From: Kutzneria buriramensis
Lineage (GTDB): Bacteria; Actinomycetota; Actinomycetes; Mycobacteriales; Pseudonocardiaceae
DNA length: 64,000 nucleotides
Assembly (NCBI RefSeq): GCF_003387475.1
Contig: NZ_QUNO01000018.1
Location: forward strand, 62,001-126,000
Direction of reading: 5' to 3'
Position numbers and translations under genes: made by a program. Below are positions 1-9,799 of this stretch, one piece after another. How positions within the stretch are numbered: position 1 is the stretch's first letter; the number at the start of each line of letters is the position of its first letter. Under the pieces are notes generated by a model. That model had not been told where the DNA came from. It worked only from the letters and a program-made list of their open reading frames with translations, and did not search any database.

Positions 1-820
1 TGGGGCGCAGCGCCAGCAAACCCTTGCCCGTCAACAACTGCATGGCGCTGGCGTGCTTCTCGGCCCGCCGGCGCAGAGCCTCGGCGACGACGGGGTCGAG
101 GCCCCGGGCCACCACCGACATCAGCGGATGCTCGCCCCCCTTGGGCGACTTCTCCGTGGGGGCACGGGAAAGCAACACCAGCACGTGCGTGGCCTCCCGC
201 TCCAGCGCCCGCTCGATGGCGATGGGCTCGGCGACGGAACCGTCGATCCACTGCGCGCCCAGCAACGACACGGCCGGCCCGCACAGGAACGGCACGCACG
301 AGGTGGCGCGCAGGGCCGCCCGCCAGTCGTCGGCACAGGTGAGACCGGAGAGTTCCTCGGCGGCGCCGGTGTCCAGCCGCGTCGCCACCGTGCGCACGGG
401 GATGTCGGACCCGGCCAGCAACTCGTAGTCGAGGGGCTTGGCCTTCTCGAGCACGTGCTCGACGAGGTAGTCGAGGTTGATCAGAGGCCCCCGGCCCGTC
501 AGCGCCCGCCGGTAGTTGATGAAGTTCCGGGACGCGAGGTCCTCGTAGTAGACGGCGCCGGCCTTGGAACCCTTGCCGACGGCCAGGGCAACCGCGGAGA
601 AGGCACCGGCGGAGGTGCCGTAGACCTCGTCGAACGAGTCGCGCAGGCCGAGGGACTCCAGGGCGGAGACCATGCCGCCGGCGTAGACGCCCCGCATGCC
701 GCCGCCCTCGACGACGAGCGCCACCCGCAGCTTGTCCTTGCGCCGCCCCGGCCTGCTGCCGGAGGCCCGACGGGCCCGCAGCACGTCCAACACGTCCCGG
801 TCGCCGTGCACGAAGTCCAA
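1..820 (-). CDS. Patatin-like phospholipase/esterase, C-terminus cut by window edge
   Basis: Serine lipid acyl-hydrolase of the patatin family, probably cytosolic. The oxyanion glycine-rich motif GGGMRG lies at about residues 39-44 and the nucleophile elbow GTSAG at 68-72 (Ser70). A WIDGS segment further on supplies the DG motif with the dyad Asp. I chose a TTG start because a strong purine-rich ribosome site (GAGAGGTGAGG) ends 4 nt before it; a GTG three codons in is the alternative. The gene lies 13 nt downstream of the flavoprotein and is probably co-transcribed with it. The reading frame is still open at base 1, so the protein is incomplete. Confidence 0.85.
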   Translation of the reverse strand, partial: MDFVHGDRDVLDVLRARRASGSRPGRRKDKLRVALVVEGGGMRGVYAGGMVSALESLGLRDSFDEVYGTSAGAFSAVALAVGKGSKAGAVYYEDLASRNFINYRRALTGRGPLINLDYLVEHVLEKAKPLDYELLAGSDIPVRTVATRLDTGAAEELSGLTCADDWRAALRATSCVPFLCGPAVSLLGAQWIDGSVAEPIAIERALEREATHVLVLLSRAPTEKSPKGGEHPLMSVVARGLDPVVAEALRRRAEKHASAMQLLTGKGLLALRP

Positions 821-833
821 CGCGCCTCACCTC

Positions 834-1889
834 TCAGGCGGCGCTCACGGCCCGCCTCGCCAGCAGGTCCCGGACTTCCCGGGCCGCCGCACGTCCTGCC
901 CTGGTCGCGCCCACGGTACTAGCCGAGGGTCCGTACCCGATCAGGTGAACCCGAGGGTCTGGCACGACGCGAGTGCCATCCATGGTGATGCCGCCGCCCG
1001 GCGCGCGCAGGTGCAGCGGCGCGAGGTGGTCGAGGGCGGCCCGGAAACCGGTGGCCCACAGGATGACGTCGGCCTCGACGTGCCGGCCGTCGTCCCAGGC
1101 CACGCCGTCGGGCACCACCCGGTCGAACATCGGCAGCCGCTCCATCACGCCGCGGGCACGCGCGTCCGCCACGTCCGGGGTGACACCCAATCCGGTCACG
1201 CCGACCACACTGATGGGTGGCAGCCCCGCGCGAACGCGCTCATCCACCAGCGCGACCGCCGCACGCCCGTCCTGCTCCTTGAACGGCCCCTCCCGCCACA
1301 CCGGCGGCCGCCGCGTCACCCACGTCGTCTCGGCCGCGACCAGCGAGATCTCCGCCAACGCCTGCGTGGCGGACGCCCCGCCGCCGACCACGACCACGCG
1401 TTTCCCGGCGAACTCCTCCGGCCCGCGGTAGCCGGCCGTGTGCAGCTGTCGGCCGCGGAAGGTGCCCTGCCCCGGGTAGTGCGGCCAGAACGGCCGGTCC
1501 CAGGTGCCTGTCGCATTGATCACGGCCCGGGCCACCCACTCACCCTTATCGGTGACAACCAGCAGTCGCCCGTCCCCGTTCTCCCGAACGGATGTCACCC
1601 GAACCGGTCGTTGCACCGGTAGGGCGTTCTCACGCTCGAACCTCTCGAAGTACGCCGACACGACCTCCGACGCCGGCAGCGACCCGTCCGGCTTGCCCAG
1701 CGGCATGTCCGGCAGGTCGTGGATGCCGTGCACCTTGCCGAGCCGCAGCGACGGCCAGCGGTGCCGCCACGCCCCGCCCGGCCCCGCGTTGCCGTCCAGC
1801 ACGACGTGCTCCACGCCGTAATGGCGCAGGAAGTAACTCGCCGACAGCCCCGCCTGCCCGGCCCCGATCACCAGCACGTCGACATCCAC
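834..1889 (-). CDS. FAD/NAD(P)-binding flavoprotein, monooxygenase-like
   Basis: 351-residue two-dinucleotide-fold flavoprotein. The FAD motif GAGQAG is at residues 8-13, a second Rossmann motif GGGASA (NADPH side) near 168-173, and an ATGF motif near 280, as in CzcO/YpdA-type and flavin-containing monooxygenase-like enzymes. The substrate cannot be read from the sequence. The GTG start has no clear ribosome site. The patatin gene follows 13 nt downstream on the same strand. It could be a small-molecule monooxygenase or a thiol/disulfide reductase; the CXXC pair of thioredoxin reductases is absent, which favours the former. Confidence 0.8.
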   Translation of the reverse strand: MDVDVLVIGAGQAGLSASYFLRHYGVEHVVLDGNAGPGGAWRHRWPSLRLGKVHGIHDLPDMPLGKPDGSLPASEVVSAYFERFERENALPVQRPVRVTSVRENGDGRLLVVTDKGEWVARAVINATGTWDRPFWPHYPGQGTFRGRQLHTAGYRGPEEFAGKRVVVVGGGASATQALAEISLVAAETTWVTRRPPVWREGPFKEQDGRAAVALVDERVRAGLPPISVVGVTGLGVTPDVADARARGVMERLPMFDRVVPDGVAWDDGRHVEADVILWATGFRAALDHLAPLHLRAPGGGITMDGTRVVPDPRVHLIGYGPSASTVGATRAGRAAAREVRDLLARRAVSAA

Positions 1890-2006
1890 ACCCTGGGAAA
1901 CGATCAGCGCGAACGGGTGCTTCCGCGACCGTTGTCGGATTGGTCACAGCGACCGGTATCAGCCGGTCCCGCCGCGGCTCATTGGTCAACGAGGAGGGGA
2001 GTAGAA

Positions 2007-2249
2007 ATGTTGACATTGACCTTCTGGCAGGACGCGCTCGAACGCGCCGTGAAAACGTTCTGCCAAGCGCTGGTGGCCGTTCTCGGAGCGGGAAGCTTCG
2101 GGCTGTTGAACGTTCCGTGGGTGACGGCGCTGTCCACCGCGGGCATGGCCGCGCTGCTGTCGCTGCTGACCTCGGTGGGGTCCGCCCCGCTGGGCAAACG
2201 GGGCGAGGCGAGCCTGCTCGGGGCCGAGCACCAGCCCGCCCCCAAGTAG
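2007..2249 (+). CDS. Small r1t-type holin-like membrane protein
   Basis: 80-residue protein. The N-terminal FWQDALERAVKTFCQAL segment followed by two hydrophobic stretches matches the general pattern of the phage r1t holin family that actinobacterial chromosomes often carry alone. A strong purine-rich ribosome site at 1991-2000 fixes the ATG start, so the longer in-frame reading is not needed. No endolysin, phage structural gene or integrase is nearby, so this looks like a domesticated or stand-alone holin rather than a prophage part. Its present role is unknown. Confidence 0.75.
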   Translation: MLTLTFWQDALERAVKTFCQALVAVLGAGSFGLLNVPWVTALSTAGMAALLSLLTSVGSAPLGKRGEASLLGAEHQPAPK

Positions 2250-2299
2250 CCGCCCCCAAGTAGCCGGTGGGAGGTCGGGGGATGGGAGGATCAGCCCCC

Positions 2300-2563
2300 G
2301 TGAAGACGTTCGACGAGCTGTTCGCGGAGCTGACCGACCGCAAGAAGACCCGGCCCGAGGGCTCGGGCACGGTGGCGGCGCTGGACGACGGCGTCCATGC
2401 CCAGGGCAAGAAGGTCCTGGAGGAGGCGGGCGAGGTCTGGATCGCCGCCGAGCATGAGTCCGACGAGCGGCTGGCCGAGGAGATATCCCAGTTGCTCTAC
2501 CGCGTCCAGGTGTTGATGCTGGGCCGCGACCTGACCCTCGACGACGTCTACCGCCACCTATGA
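2300..2563 (+). CDS. hisE: Phosphoribosyl-ATP pyrophosphatase
   Basis: Second step of histidine synthesis, hydrolysing phosphoribosyl-ATP to phosphoribosyl-AMP and diphosphate. The 87-residue all-helical protein starts [10 protein letters not shown], and has the acidic metal-binding motif [14 protein letters not shown] and a second EEISQLLYR helix. The GTG start at 2300 is preceded by GGGAGGA with 9 nt spacing and gives the family's usual N-terminus; an upstream ATG at 2282 is less likely. The stop overlaps a possible hisG start at 2560 (ATGA), and hisE-hisG form an operon as in mycobacteria. Confidence 0.93.
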   Translation: MKTFDELFAELTDRKKTRPEGSGTVAALDDGVHAQGKKVLEEAGEVWIAAEHESDERLAEEISQLLYRVQVLMLGRDLTLDDVYRHL

Positions 2564-2583
2564 GCGACAACGGGAGTAAGCAG

Positions 2584-3429
2584 ATGCTGCGCGTCGCGGT
2601 GCCCAACAAGGGCGCCCTTGCCGAGAAGTCCGCCGAGATGCTGGCCGAGGCGGGCTACCGGGGACGCCATGAGTCCCGCGACCTCACCGTGCTCGACAAC
2701 GCCAACGACGTCGAGTTCTTCTTCCTGCGGCCCAAGGACATCGCCATCTACGTCGGGTCCGGCGAGCTGGACCTCGGCATCACCGGCCTCGACCTGGCGT
2801 GGGACTCGGGCGCGGGCGTCGAGGAGCTGCTGGCGCTGGGCTTCGGCGCCTCGAAGTTCCGCTACGCCGGCCCCGCCGGCCGGGACTGGAAGATCGAGGA
2901 CCTCCAGGGCATGCGGCTGGCCACCGCCTACCCGCGGCTGGTGGTCGACGACCTGAGCCGCCGGGGCATCGAGGCGGACGTGATCCGGCTCGACGGCGCG
3001 GTGGAGATCTCGGTGCAGCTGGGCGTGGCCGACGCCATCGCCGACGTCGTCGGCTCCGGCCGCACGCTGCGCCAGCACAACCTGGTGGCCTTCGGCGACG
3101 TGATCTGCGAGTCCGAGGCGTACCTGGTCAAGCGGGAGGGCGCGGTGCAGACCGCGCCGATGGCCCAGCTGACCGCCCGGCTCAAGGGCGTCGTGCTGGC
3201 CCAGCAGTACGTGATGCTGGACTACGACTGCCCCAAATCGCTGCTCCAGCAGGCGCTCAAGGTCACGCCGGGCCTCGAGTCGCCGACGATCGCGCCGCTG
3301 GCCGACGAGAACTGGAACGCGGTGCGGGCCATGGTGCCGCGCAAGGAAGCCAACCAGATCATGGACGAGCTCGCCGCGCTGGGCGCCAAGGCCGTGCTGG
3401 CCTCGGACATCCGCTCGTGCCGGCTCTGA
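2584..3429 (+). CDS. hisG: ATP phosphoribosyltransferase, long form
   Basis: First, feedback-controlled step of histidine synthesis: ATP plus PRPP to phosphoribosyl-ATP. At 281 residues it is the long form with a C-terminal regulatory ACT-like domain (about 210-281), close in length to the mycobacterial enzyme. The N-terminus [10 protein letters not shown] is canonical, and GGGAG lies 7 nt before ATG 2584. ATG 2560 overlaps the hisE stop and would add eight residues. Being the long form, it should work without HisZ. Confidence 0.93.
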   Translation: MLRVAVPNKGALAEKSAEMLAEAGYRGRHESRDLTVLDNANDVEFFFLRPKDIAIYVGSGELDLGITGLDLAWDSGAGVEELLALGFGASKFRYAGPAGRDWKIEDLQGMRLATAYPRLVVDDLSRRGIEADVIRLDGAVEISVQLGVADAIADVVGSGRTLRQHNLVAFGDVICESEAYLVKREGAVQTAPMAQLTARLKGVVLAQQYVMLDYDCPKSLLQQALKVTPGLESPTIAPLADENWNAVRAMVPRKEANQIMDELAALGAKAVLASDIRSCRL

Positions 3430-3439
3430 GCCTCGTGAG

Positions 3440-4354
3440 GTGCTGACCGCGTTCGTGCCCATCTGGGCGCTGACCGTGCTCGGCTACCTCGTCGGCCGGT
3501 CCGGCGTGCTCGGCGACCGCGCCGAGCTGGTGCTGGGCCGGCTGGTGTTCCACGTCGCGATGCCGGCGGTCCTGTTCACGACGCTGAGCAGGACGCCGGT
3601 GTCCCGGCTGCTGTCGCCGGCGATCGTGGTGTTCGCCGTCGGCACGCTCGTCGTGGGTGTCGGCGCGCTGGCGGCCAGCCGCTGGCTGTTCGGGCGAGGC
3701 CTGGCCGAGCAGTCGATCGGCGCGATGGCCGCCTGCTACGTCAACTCGGCCAACCTGGGCGTGCCGGTGGCGATCTCCGTGCTCGGTGATGCCTCGTTCA
3801 TCGTCACCGTGCTGCTGTTCCAGGTGCTCCTGGTGACGCCGGTCGTGCTCACCCTGGTCGAGATGGACGTCGCGCGCGCGTCCGGCCACCGCTGGCGTGA
3901 GCTGCTCACCCTGCCGGTGCGCAATCCGATCATCGCGGCGTCCGGGCTCGGTGTGGCGGTCAGTGCTCTCGGCTGGCGGCTGCCCGATCTGGTCAACGGC
4001 CCGCTGACGCAGCTCGGGGCCGCCGCCGTGCCGACCGCGCTGCTGGTGCTCGGCATGTCACTGCACAGCCGTGAGCAGCGCGAACCCGCCAACCGGCGAG
4101 AGCTGTGGATCACCGTGCTGCTCAAGGCCGTGGCCCAGCCGCTGGTCGCCTTCCTCGCCGGCGAGGCCCTCGGCCTGGACGCGCGGCTGCTGCTCGCGGT
4201 GGTGCTGTGCTCGGCGCTGCCGACCGCGCAGAACGTGTTCGTCTATGCCCACCAGTACGCTCTGGACACCCGGCTGCCGCGCAACGCCGTGCTGCTGTCC
4301 ACCGTGCTGTCCATGATCACACTCTCGGGCGTAACAGTGTTCATGCATGCCTAG
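3440..4354 (+). CDS. AEC-family membrane transporter
   Basis: 304-residue hydrophobic protein of the auxin efflux carrier family, with about ten membrane segments in two halves. The conserved N-terminal pattern WALTVLGYLVGRSGVLG and a central NSANLGVPVAISVLG segment support the family. Such carriers move organic anions or related small molecules; the substrate here is unknown. The GTG start is 10 nt after hisG with no strong ribosome site, so translation may be coupled. Its 3' end overlaps the following methyltransferase by 8 nt. Confidence 0.85.
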   Translation: MLTAFVPIWALTVLGYLVGRSGVLGDRAELVLGRLVFHVAMPAVLFTTLSRTPVSRLLSPAIVVFAVGTLVVGVGALAASRWLFGRGLAEQSIGAMAACYVNSANLGVPVAISVLGDASFIVTVLLFQVLLVTPVVLTLVEMDVARASGHRWRELLTLPVRNPIIAASGLGVAVSALGWRLPDLVNGPLTQLGAAAVPTALLVLGMSLHSREQREPANRRELWITVLLKAVAQPLVAFLAGEALGLDARLLLAVVLCSALPTAQNVFVYAHQYALDTRLPRNAVLLSTVLSMITLSGVTVFMHA

Positions 4355-4886
4355 TGCAACGATCGCGGCCATGCCCGGGAACACGATCGAGCGCACCCTG
4401 GACATCGCCCTGGCCGCCGTGCCGTCGCCGCGGCGGGTCCTCGACGTCGGCTGCGGGCCCGGGACACTGCTCCGGCTGCTCGCCGCGCGCCGGCCCGAGA
4501 CCGAGGCCCTGGTCGGCATCGACGCCGCCGCCGACGTCGTGCGGGCCGCGTCGACCCGCAACCGCGACCCGCGGATCCGCTACGGCAACGCCTTCGCCGA
4601 GCACCTGCCGTTCGCCGACGGCGGCTTCGACCTGGTCGTCAGCACCACGTCCTTCGACCACTGGCACGACCAGCGCCAAGGCCTCGCCGAATGCGCCCGG
4701 ATGCTCGGACCCGGCGGCACCCTCGTGCTCAGCGACCTGTTCTCGCCGCTGCTGGGGCCGTCGGCGTGGTGGCGCCGCCGGGCCCGCACCCGTCGACGGG
4801 CCGAACGCCTGCTCACCGAGGTGGGTTTCCGTCCGCCGACCTGGCACTCGGCGCTGTTGGAGGCGACGGTCGTGGCGAGGATCTAG
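4347..4886 (+). CDS. Class I SAM-dependent methyltransferase, short
   Basis: 179-residue Rossmann methyltransferase of the ubiE/type-11 style. Motif I VLDVGCGPGTLL lies near residue 30, the acidic end of beta-2 is GIDAAADV, and motif post-II is DLVVSTTSFDHW. The substrate is unknown. The ATG lies inside the end of the AEC gene; a second ATG at 4371 would also keep the whole domain. The stop overlaps the convergent STAS gene by 4 nt. Confidence 0.8.
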   Translation: MPSATIAAMPGNTIERTLDIALAAVPSPRRVLDVGCGPGTLLRLLAARRPETEALVGIDAAADVVRAASTRNRDPRIRYGNAFAEHLPFADGGFDLVVSTTSFDHWHDQRQGLAECARMLGPGGTLVLSDLFSPLLGPSAWWRRRARTRRRAERLLTEVGFRPPTWHSALLEATVVARI

Positions 4887-5245
4887 GCCCGCAGCGCCGC
4901 GATGGCGTCCGGCACCGTCGCGTGCACCCGGAACGCCGGCAGCAGGCCGCTGATCTGGAGCGGCCGCAGCACCACCCGCTGGTCGCCGACCAGCCGCAGG
5001 TCGACGCCGGTGCTGTTGGCCCGTTCCCGGGTCGACAGCAGCACGCGCAGGCCCGTCGAGCCGAGGAAGCTGACCCGGTCCAGGTCGACGATCACCACCG
5101 GCGCCCCGCTGCCCACGGCCTTCCCCAGCTGGGCCTCCGCCACCTCGGCCGTCGACAGGTCGAGCTCGCCCTCGACGTGCACGACCATGGCGTCGCCGGC
5201 CGGCTCGGTGCGGACCGTGATCAGGTCGAAGTCCTCCAGGGACAT
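4883..5245 (-). CDS. STAS-domain anti-sigma factor antagonist
   Basis: 120-residue single STAS domain. The sequence FLGSTGLRVLLS around residues 60-71 contains the serine (Ser63) that is phosphorylated by an anti-sigma kinase in SpoIIAA/RsbV-type switches. The ATG has a good ribosome site (GAAGGGAG). No cognate sigma factor or kinase gene lies nearby, so the partner must be encoded elsewhere. The role in a sigma partner switch is inferred from family only. Confidence 0.85.
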   Translation of the reverse strand: MSLEDFDLITVRTEPAGDAMVVHVEGELDLSTAEVAEAQLGKAVGSGAPVVIVDLDRVSFLGSTGLRVLLSTRERANSTGVDLRLVGDQRVVLRPLQISGLLPAFRVHATVPDAIAALRA

Positions 5246-5305
5246 GGCGCTCCCTTCGCCCGGCGACCCCGAGTGACCGGGCGTGCGGGTCGGGTGAGCA
5301 CCAGC

Positions 5306-6151
5306 CTAGTCCGCTCGGTCCAACGCCGTCTCCACCCCGGGGTCCGGTTCCGGCCAGCCCGGGTACGGCGGCGGCGTGCCGCCGAACTCCGGGCACAGCG
5401 CCTTGTGGTCGCACCAGTCGCACAGGCGGCTGCGGTTGGGCCGGAAGTCGCCGGTCTTGCCGGCCTTGAGGATGGCGTTCCAGATCGCCTCCAGCGTCCG
5501 CTCGAAGCGGCGCAGCTCCGCCTCGTCCGGCTGGTAGGCCAGGTTCTGCCGGTCGCTCAGGTACATCAGCAGCAGCTGACGGGGCACGACGCCGCGCAGC
5601 CGCCACAGCACCAGGGCGTAGAACTTCATCTGGAACATGGCCTTGGCCTCGCCGATCTCCCGCGGCGCGGCGCCCGTCTTGTAGTCGACGACGCGGATCT
5701 CGCCGGTCGGCGCCACATCCAGCCGGTCGATGTAGCCGCGCAGCAGCATGCCCGAGGGGAGCTCGGCCTCCACCAGCAGCTCGCACGCCTCCGGCTCCAG
5801 CCGGCGCGGGTCCTCCAGGCCGAAGTAGCTGGTCAGCATGCCCTCGGCGGAGGCGAGCCACTCGGTGAGCTCCTCCTCCCGCTCGAACAGCCCGCCCAGC
5901 TCCTCGCGTTCCGCCAGCAGGTCCCGCCAGGCCGGCTCCAGCAGGTCCTTGGCCGTGTCCGGCACCCGCTGGTCGGCCGGCAGCCCGAACAGGCGCTCCA
6001 GCACCGAGTGCACCACCGTGCCCCGGATCTGCGCCTTGGTCGGTTTCTCCGGCAGCCGGTCGACCGCCCGGAACCGGTAGAGCAGCGGGCACTGCTTGAA
6101 ATCGCTGGCCCGCGACGGGGACAGCGCCGGCCTGCGCACGACCTTCTCCAT
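5306..6151 (-). CDS. RecB-like PD-(D/E)XK nuclease
   Basis: 281 residues, like the mycobacterial RecB-family nuclease next to trmI. N-terminal SPSRASDFKQCPLLYRF carries the first of the Fe-S-type cysteines. The nuclease core has GYIDRLD and RVVDYKTG (D...DxK), QMKFYALVLWR is the QxxxY helix, and CDWCDHKALCPEFG supplies the C-terminal cysteines, so a 4Fe-4S cluster is likely. ATG 6151 is supported by family N-termini. It has no Shine-Dalgarno, but TAGCGT sits at -13 to -8, suggesting a leaderless or near-leaderless mRNA. The longer frame to 6244 adds a non-conserved leader. Confidence 0.85.
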   Translation of the reverse strand: MEKVVRRPALSPSRASDFKQCPLLYRFRAVDRLPEKPTKAQIRGTVVHSVLERLFGLPADQRVPDTAKDLLEPAWRDLLAEREELGGLFEREEELTEWLASAEGMLTSYFGLEDPRRLEPEACELLVEAELPSGMLLRGYIDRLDVAPTGEIRVVDYKTGAAPREIGEAKAMFQMKFYALVLWRLRGVVPRQLLLMYLSDRQNLAYQPDEAELRRFERTLEAIWNAILKAGKTGDFRPNRSRLCDWCDHKALCPEFGGTPPPYPGWPEPDPGVETALDRAD

Positions 6152-6241
6152 ACGTAAAACGCTACCCAGCGGGTCTGACAGTTCTGCCGGCCCCCACCTC
6201 ACGCCCGCGCGAACACCACCCGAATGCCACGCCTTTTTCTT

Positions 6242-6323
6242 CACATGCGCTTCCTACTTGGCGCCAGGTGACAACTAGGAAGCGCATGTGGCGTCGGAGC
6301 GCAAATGGGAAGCGCATGTGGCG
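6242..6323. repeat. Inverted and direct short repeats between divergent genes
   Basis: A perfect 15-bp inverted repeat (arms 6242-6256 and 6276-6290, 19 nt apart) is followed by a further direct copy of the right arm. AGGAAGCGCATGTGGCG occurs at 6277-6293 and GGGAAGCGCATGTGGCG at 6307-6323, 30 bp apart. The block lies in the divergent promoter region between the nuclease and the site-2 protease, so it could be a regulator-binding region for one or both. No ORF of merit covers it. Confidence 0.7.
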
Positions 6324-6385
6324 AAAAGGGGGTGTCGACAGGGTGGCGTGAAGATCTCGTCACGCACGCCCCACACGGCTGGGCC

Positions 6386-6391
6386 TACCCT
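6386..6391 (+). promoter_or_regulatory. TANNNT -10 hexamer, leaderless start of the site-2 protease
   Basis: TACCCT at -12 to -7 relative to GTG 6398 with no Shine-Dalgarno, the geometry of a leaderless actinobacterial promoter with the start codon at +1. Confidence 0.6.
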
Positions 6392-6397
6392 GCTTCC

Positions 6398-7534
6398 GTG
6401 GCCACCACCAGCTGGACGCGTCCGGGCGACCCCGATGGTGGCCTCCGCCTGTTCCGGATCGGGAACGTGCCGGTGCTGCTCGCGCCGTCCTGGTGGATCG
6501 GCTCGATCGTGGTCACGGTCCTGTACGCCCCGATGGTGACGAACCTGCTCCCCGGCATCGGCCTGGCCGCGGCCCTCGTGCTGGCGGCCAGTTTCGCGCT
6601 GCTGCTGGGCGTCTCGGTGCTGGCCCACGAGTTGGGGCACTGCGTGGTTGCGCTGCGATACGGACTGCCGGTCCGCAGGCTGCGGCTGTTCCTGCTGGGC
6701 GGCATCTCGGAGGTGGGCCGCTCGCCGGCGAAGCCGACGCAGGAGGGCATGGTCGCGGCGGCGGGGCCGGCGGTGTCGATCGTGCTGGCGCTGCTGTTCG
6801 GCGGCACGCTGTTCGTGATCCCGCAGGGCGGCCCGATCTGGCTGCTGCTGCTCGAGACGACGCTGGCGAACGCGGCGGTGGCGGTGTTCAACCTGCTGCC
6901 GGGCCTCCCGCTGGACGGCGGCCGCATGCTGCGCGCGGCGGTCTGGGGCCTGACCGGCAAGCGCGGCACGGGCACCCGCACGGCGGTGGTCGGCGGCGGC
7001 ATCGTGGCGGGCCTGCTGGTGATGTGGGCGCTGCTGCGGCTGGTCCAGGGCTCCGAGGACCGCTGGCTGTGGCTGGGCGTCTGCGCGGTGACGGCCTGGT
7101 TCGTGATCGCCGGCGCCCGCAGCGAGCTGGTCTCGGAGAGCCAGCGGACGTGGCCGGAGGGCGTGACGCTGGCCGACCTGACGAGGCCGGTGTTGCAGCT
7201 GCCGGCGGAGAGCCCGGTGGCGGACGCGCTGGCGGCCTCGGCGGGCCGGGGAGTGGTGCTGGTCCGCGCCGACGGCGTGGCGGCCGGCCTGCTGGACGAG
7301 GACGCGGCCCGCCGGCTCGCGGAGCAGTCGCCGCTGACGCCGGCGGAGGCGGCGGCGGAGCCGATCCGGCCGGAGACGGTGCTGCTGGACTCGGACCCGA
7401 ACGACGAGATCGCGGAGCGGGTCCGCACGACGGCGGCGTGGCAGTTCCTGGTGGTGGACGCCGAGGGACGGCCGGCGGGGGTGCTGCGCCGGCAGGACCT
7501 CAGGGCCGCTTCCACGACACGCAAGCGCGCTTGA
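6398..7534 (+). CDS. Site-2 protease family (M50) membrane metalloprotease with CBS-like tail
   Basis: 378-residue intramembrane zinc metalloprotease. The active-site HELGH is at residues 77-81 within a hydrophobic segment, and the third ligand motif LPLDGGRML follows near 170-178. There are roughly six membrane segments in the first 240 residues. Residues about 260-378 look like a worn pair of CBS repeats, the layout of mycobacterial Rip3-type proteases. The substrate is unknown. GTG 6398 is chosen because the upstream reading is unlike the family and TACCCT sits at the leaderless position. Confidence 0.88.
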   Translation: MATTSWTRPGDPDGGLRLFRIGNVPVLLAPSWWIGSIVVTVLYAPMVTNLLPGIGLAAALVLAASFALLLGVSVLAHELGHCVVALRYGLPVRRLRLFLLGGISEVGRSPAKPTQEGMVAAAGPAVSIVLALLFGGTLFVIPQGGPIWLLLLETTLANAAVAVFNLLPGLPLDGGRMLRAAVWGLTGKRGTGTRTAVVGGGIVAGLLVMWALLRLVQGSEDRWLWLGVCAVTAWFVIAGARSELVSESQRTWPEGVTLADLTRPVLQLPAESPVADALAASAGRGVVLVRADGVAAGLLDEDAARRLAEQSPLTPAEAAAEPIRPETVLLDSDPNDEIAERVRTTAAWQFLVVDAEGRPAGVLRRQDLRAASTTRKRA

Positions 7535-7567
7535 GAGGATGGCGGTCAAGAAAATCCGCCAGCGGTT

Positions 7568-9004
<1,437 letters not shown>

Positions 9005-9015
9005 GGATGATCACC

Positions 9016-9723
9016 CTAGTTGCTGCACAGGAACCAGCTGCCGGACAGCTGCTTCATCGGAAGGGTGAAGTCCTTGTTGAACGGCTTGCCCTTGACGATG
9101 CCGCTGTAGTGCCCGCTGCCGTTCGCGGTGTCGGCCGCGCTCTGCGTGACCTGCCCCGGCGAGGCGATGACCTGGGCGTCCGGTGCGAACACGGAGCTGC
9201 TGTCGGTGATCGACGGCGCCAGCTTGTCCTTCTCCGCCGGGCAGATCATGGCCACCACGTCGTTCGGGGTCTTGCCGTTGACGGCGTTGACGTAGTCGGT
9301 GAGCAGCTGCTGCGGCGACGCCTCGCCCGCGCCGCCGGCTGAGCCGCCGGACTTGCTGGTCGTGGTCGGCGCGGCGCTGGACGATGCGGCGGCCGTCGTC
9401 GTCGGCGCCGGCGCGCTGCTTCTGGTGCTGGCGGTCGGGCCGCCGACAGTCGCGGCCAGCCAGAGCACGAGGCCGAAGCCGCCGAGAACCACCACCACGA
9501 TGATGCCGATGACCAGCGCGATGACGCCGCCGTTGCCCTTCTTCGGCGGCTGCGGCGGCATGCCGCCCGGGTACATGCCCGGCGGCTGCTGCCCGTAGTA
9601 AGGCTGCTGGGGATAAGGCTGCTGTGGGTACTGCTGTTGGGGATACGGCTGCTGCTGCGGGTACGGCTGCTGTGGGTACTGCTGGCCGTACGGGTTCGGC
9701 GGCGGCTGCGGCGGATAGGTCAC
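9016..9723 (-). CDS. Single-pass membrane protein, paralog 2 of MTYP family
   Basis: 235 residues. The cytoplasmic N-terminus (1-60) is a low-complexity Pro/Gln/Tyr tract of PYPQQ-type repeats, followed by a KKG stop-transfer and a membrane helix at about 66-90. A Ser/Thr/Ala linker (95-135) leads to an exported domain with LLTDYVNAVNGK, a cysteine (MICPAE) and the terminal SWFLCSN. The GTG start is preceded by GGGGGACC. Pro/Gln-rich tails of this sort are common on actinobacterial membrane proteins and may act as protein-interaction regions. Function unknown. Confidence 0.8.
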   Translation of the reverse strand: MTYPPQPPPNPYGQQYPQQPYPQQQPYPQQQYPQQPYPQQPYYGQQPPGMYPGGMPPQPPKKGNGGVIALVIGIIVVVVLGGFGLVLWLAATVGGPTASTRSSAPAPTTTAAASSSAAPTTTSKSGGSAGGAGEASPQQLLTDYVNAVNGKTPNDVVAMICPAEKDKLAPSITDSSSVFAPDAQVIASPGQVTQSAADTANGSGHYSGIVKGKPFNKDFTLPMKQLSGSWFLCSN

Positions 9724-9799
9724 GGATGGTCCCCCAGTTGACGAAGTGGCGTCTCGCGGCGGGACGCGGCGGCCGGACCGGCCGCCGCGTCGACGGGGC

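Noticed and set aside
2007-2249. Prophage lysis module
   Set aside because: Only the holin-like gene is present; neighbours are histidine synthesis and housekeeping genes.
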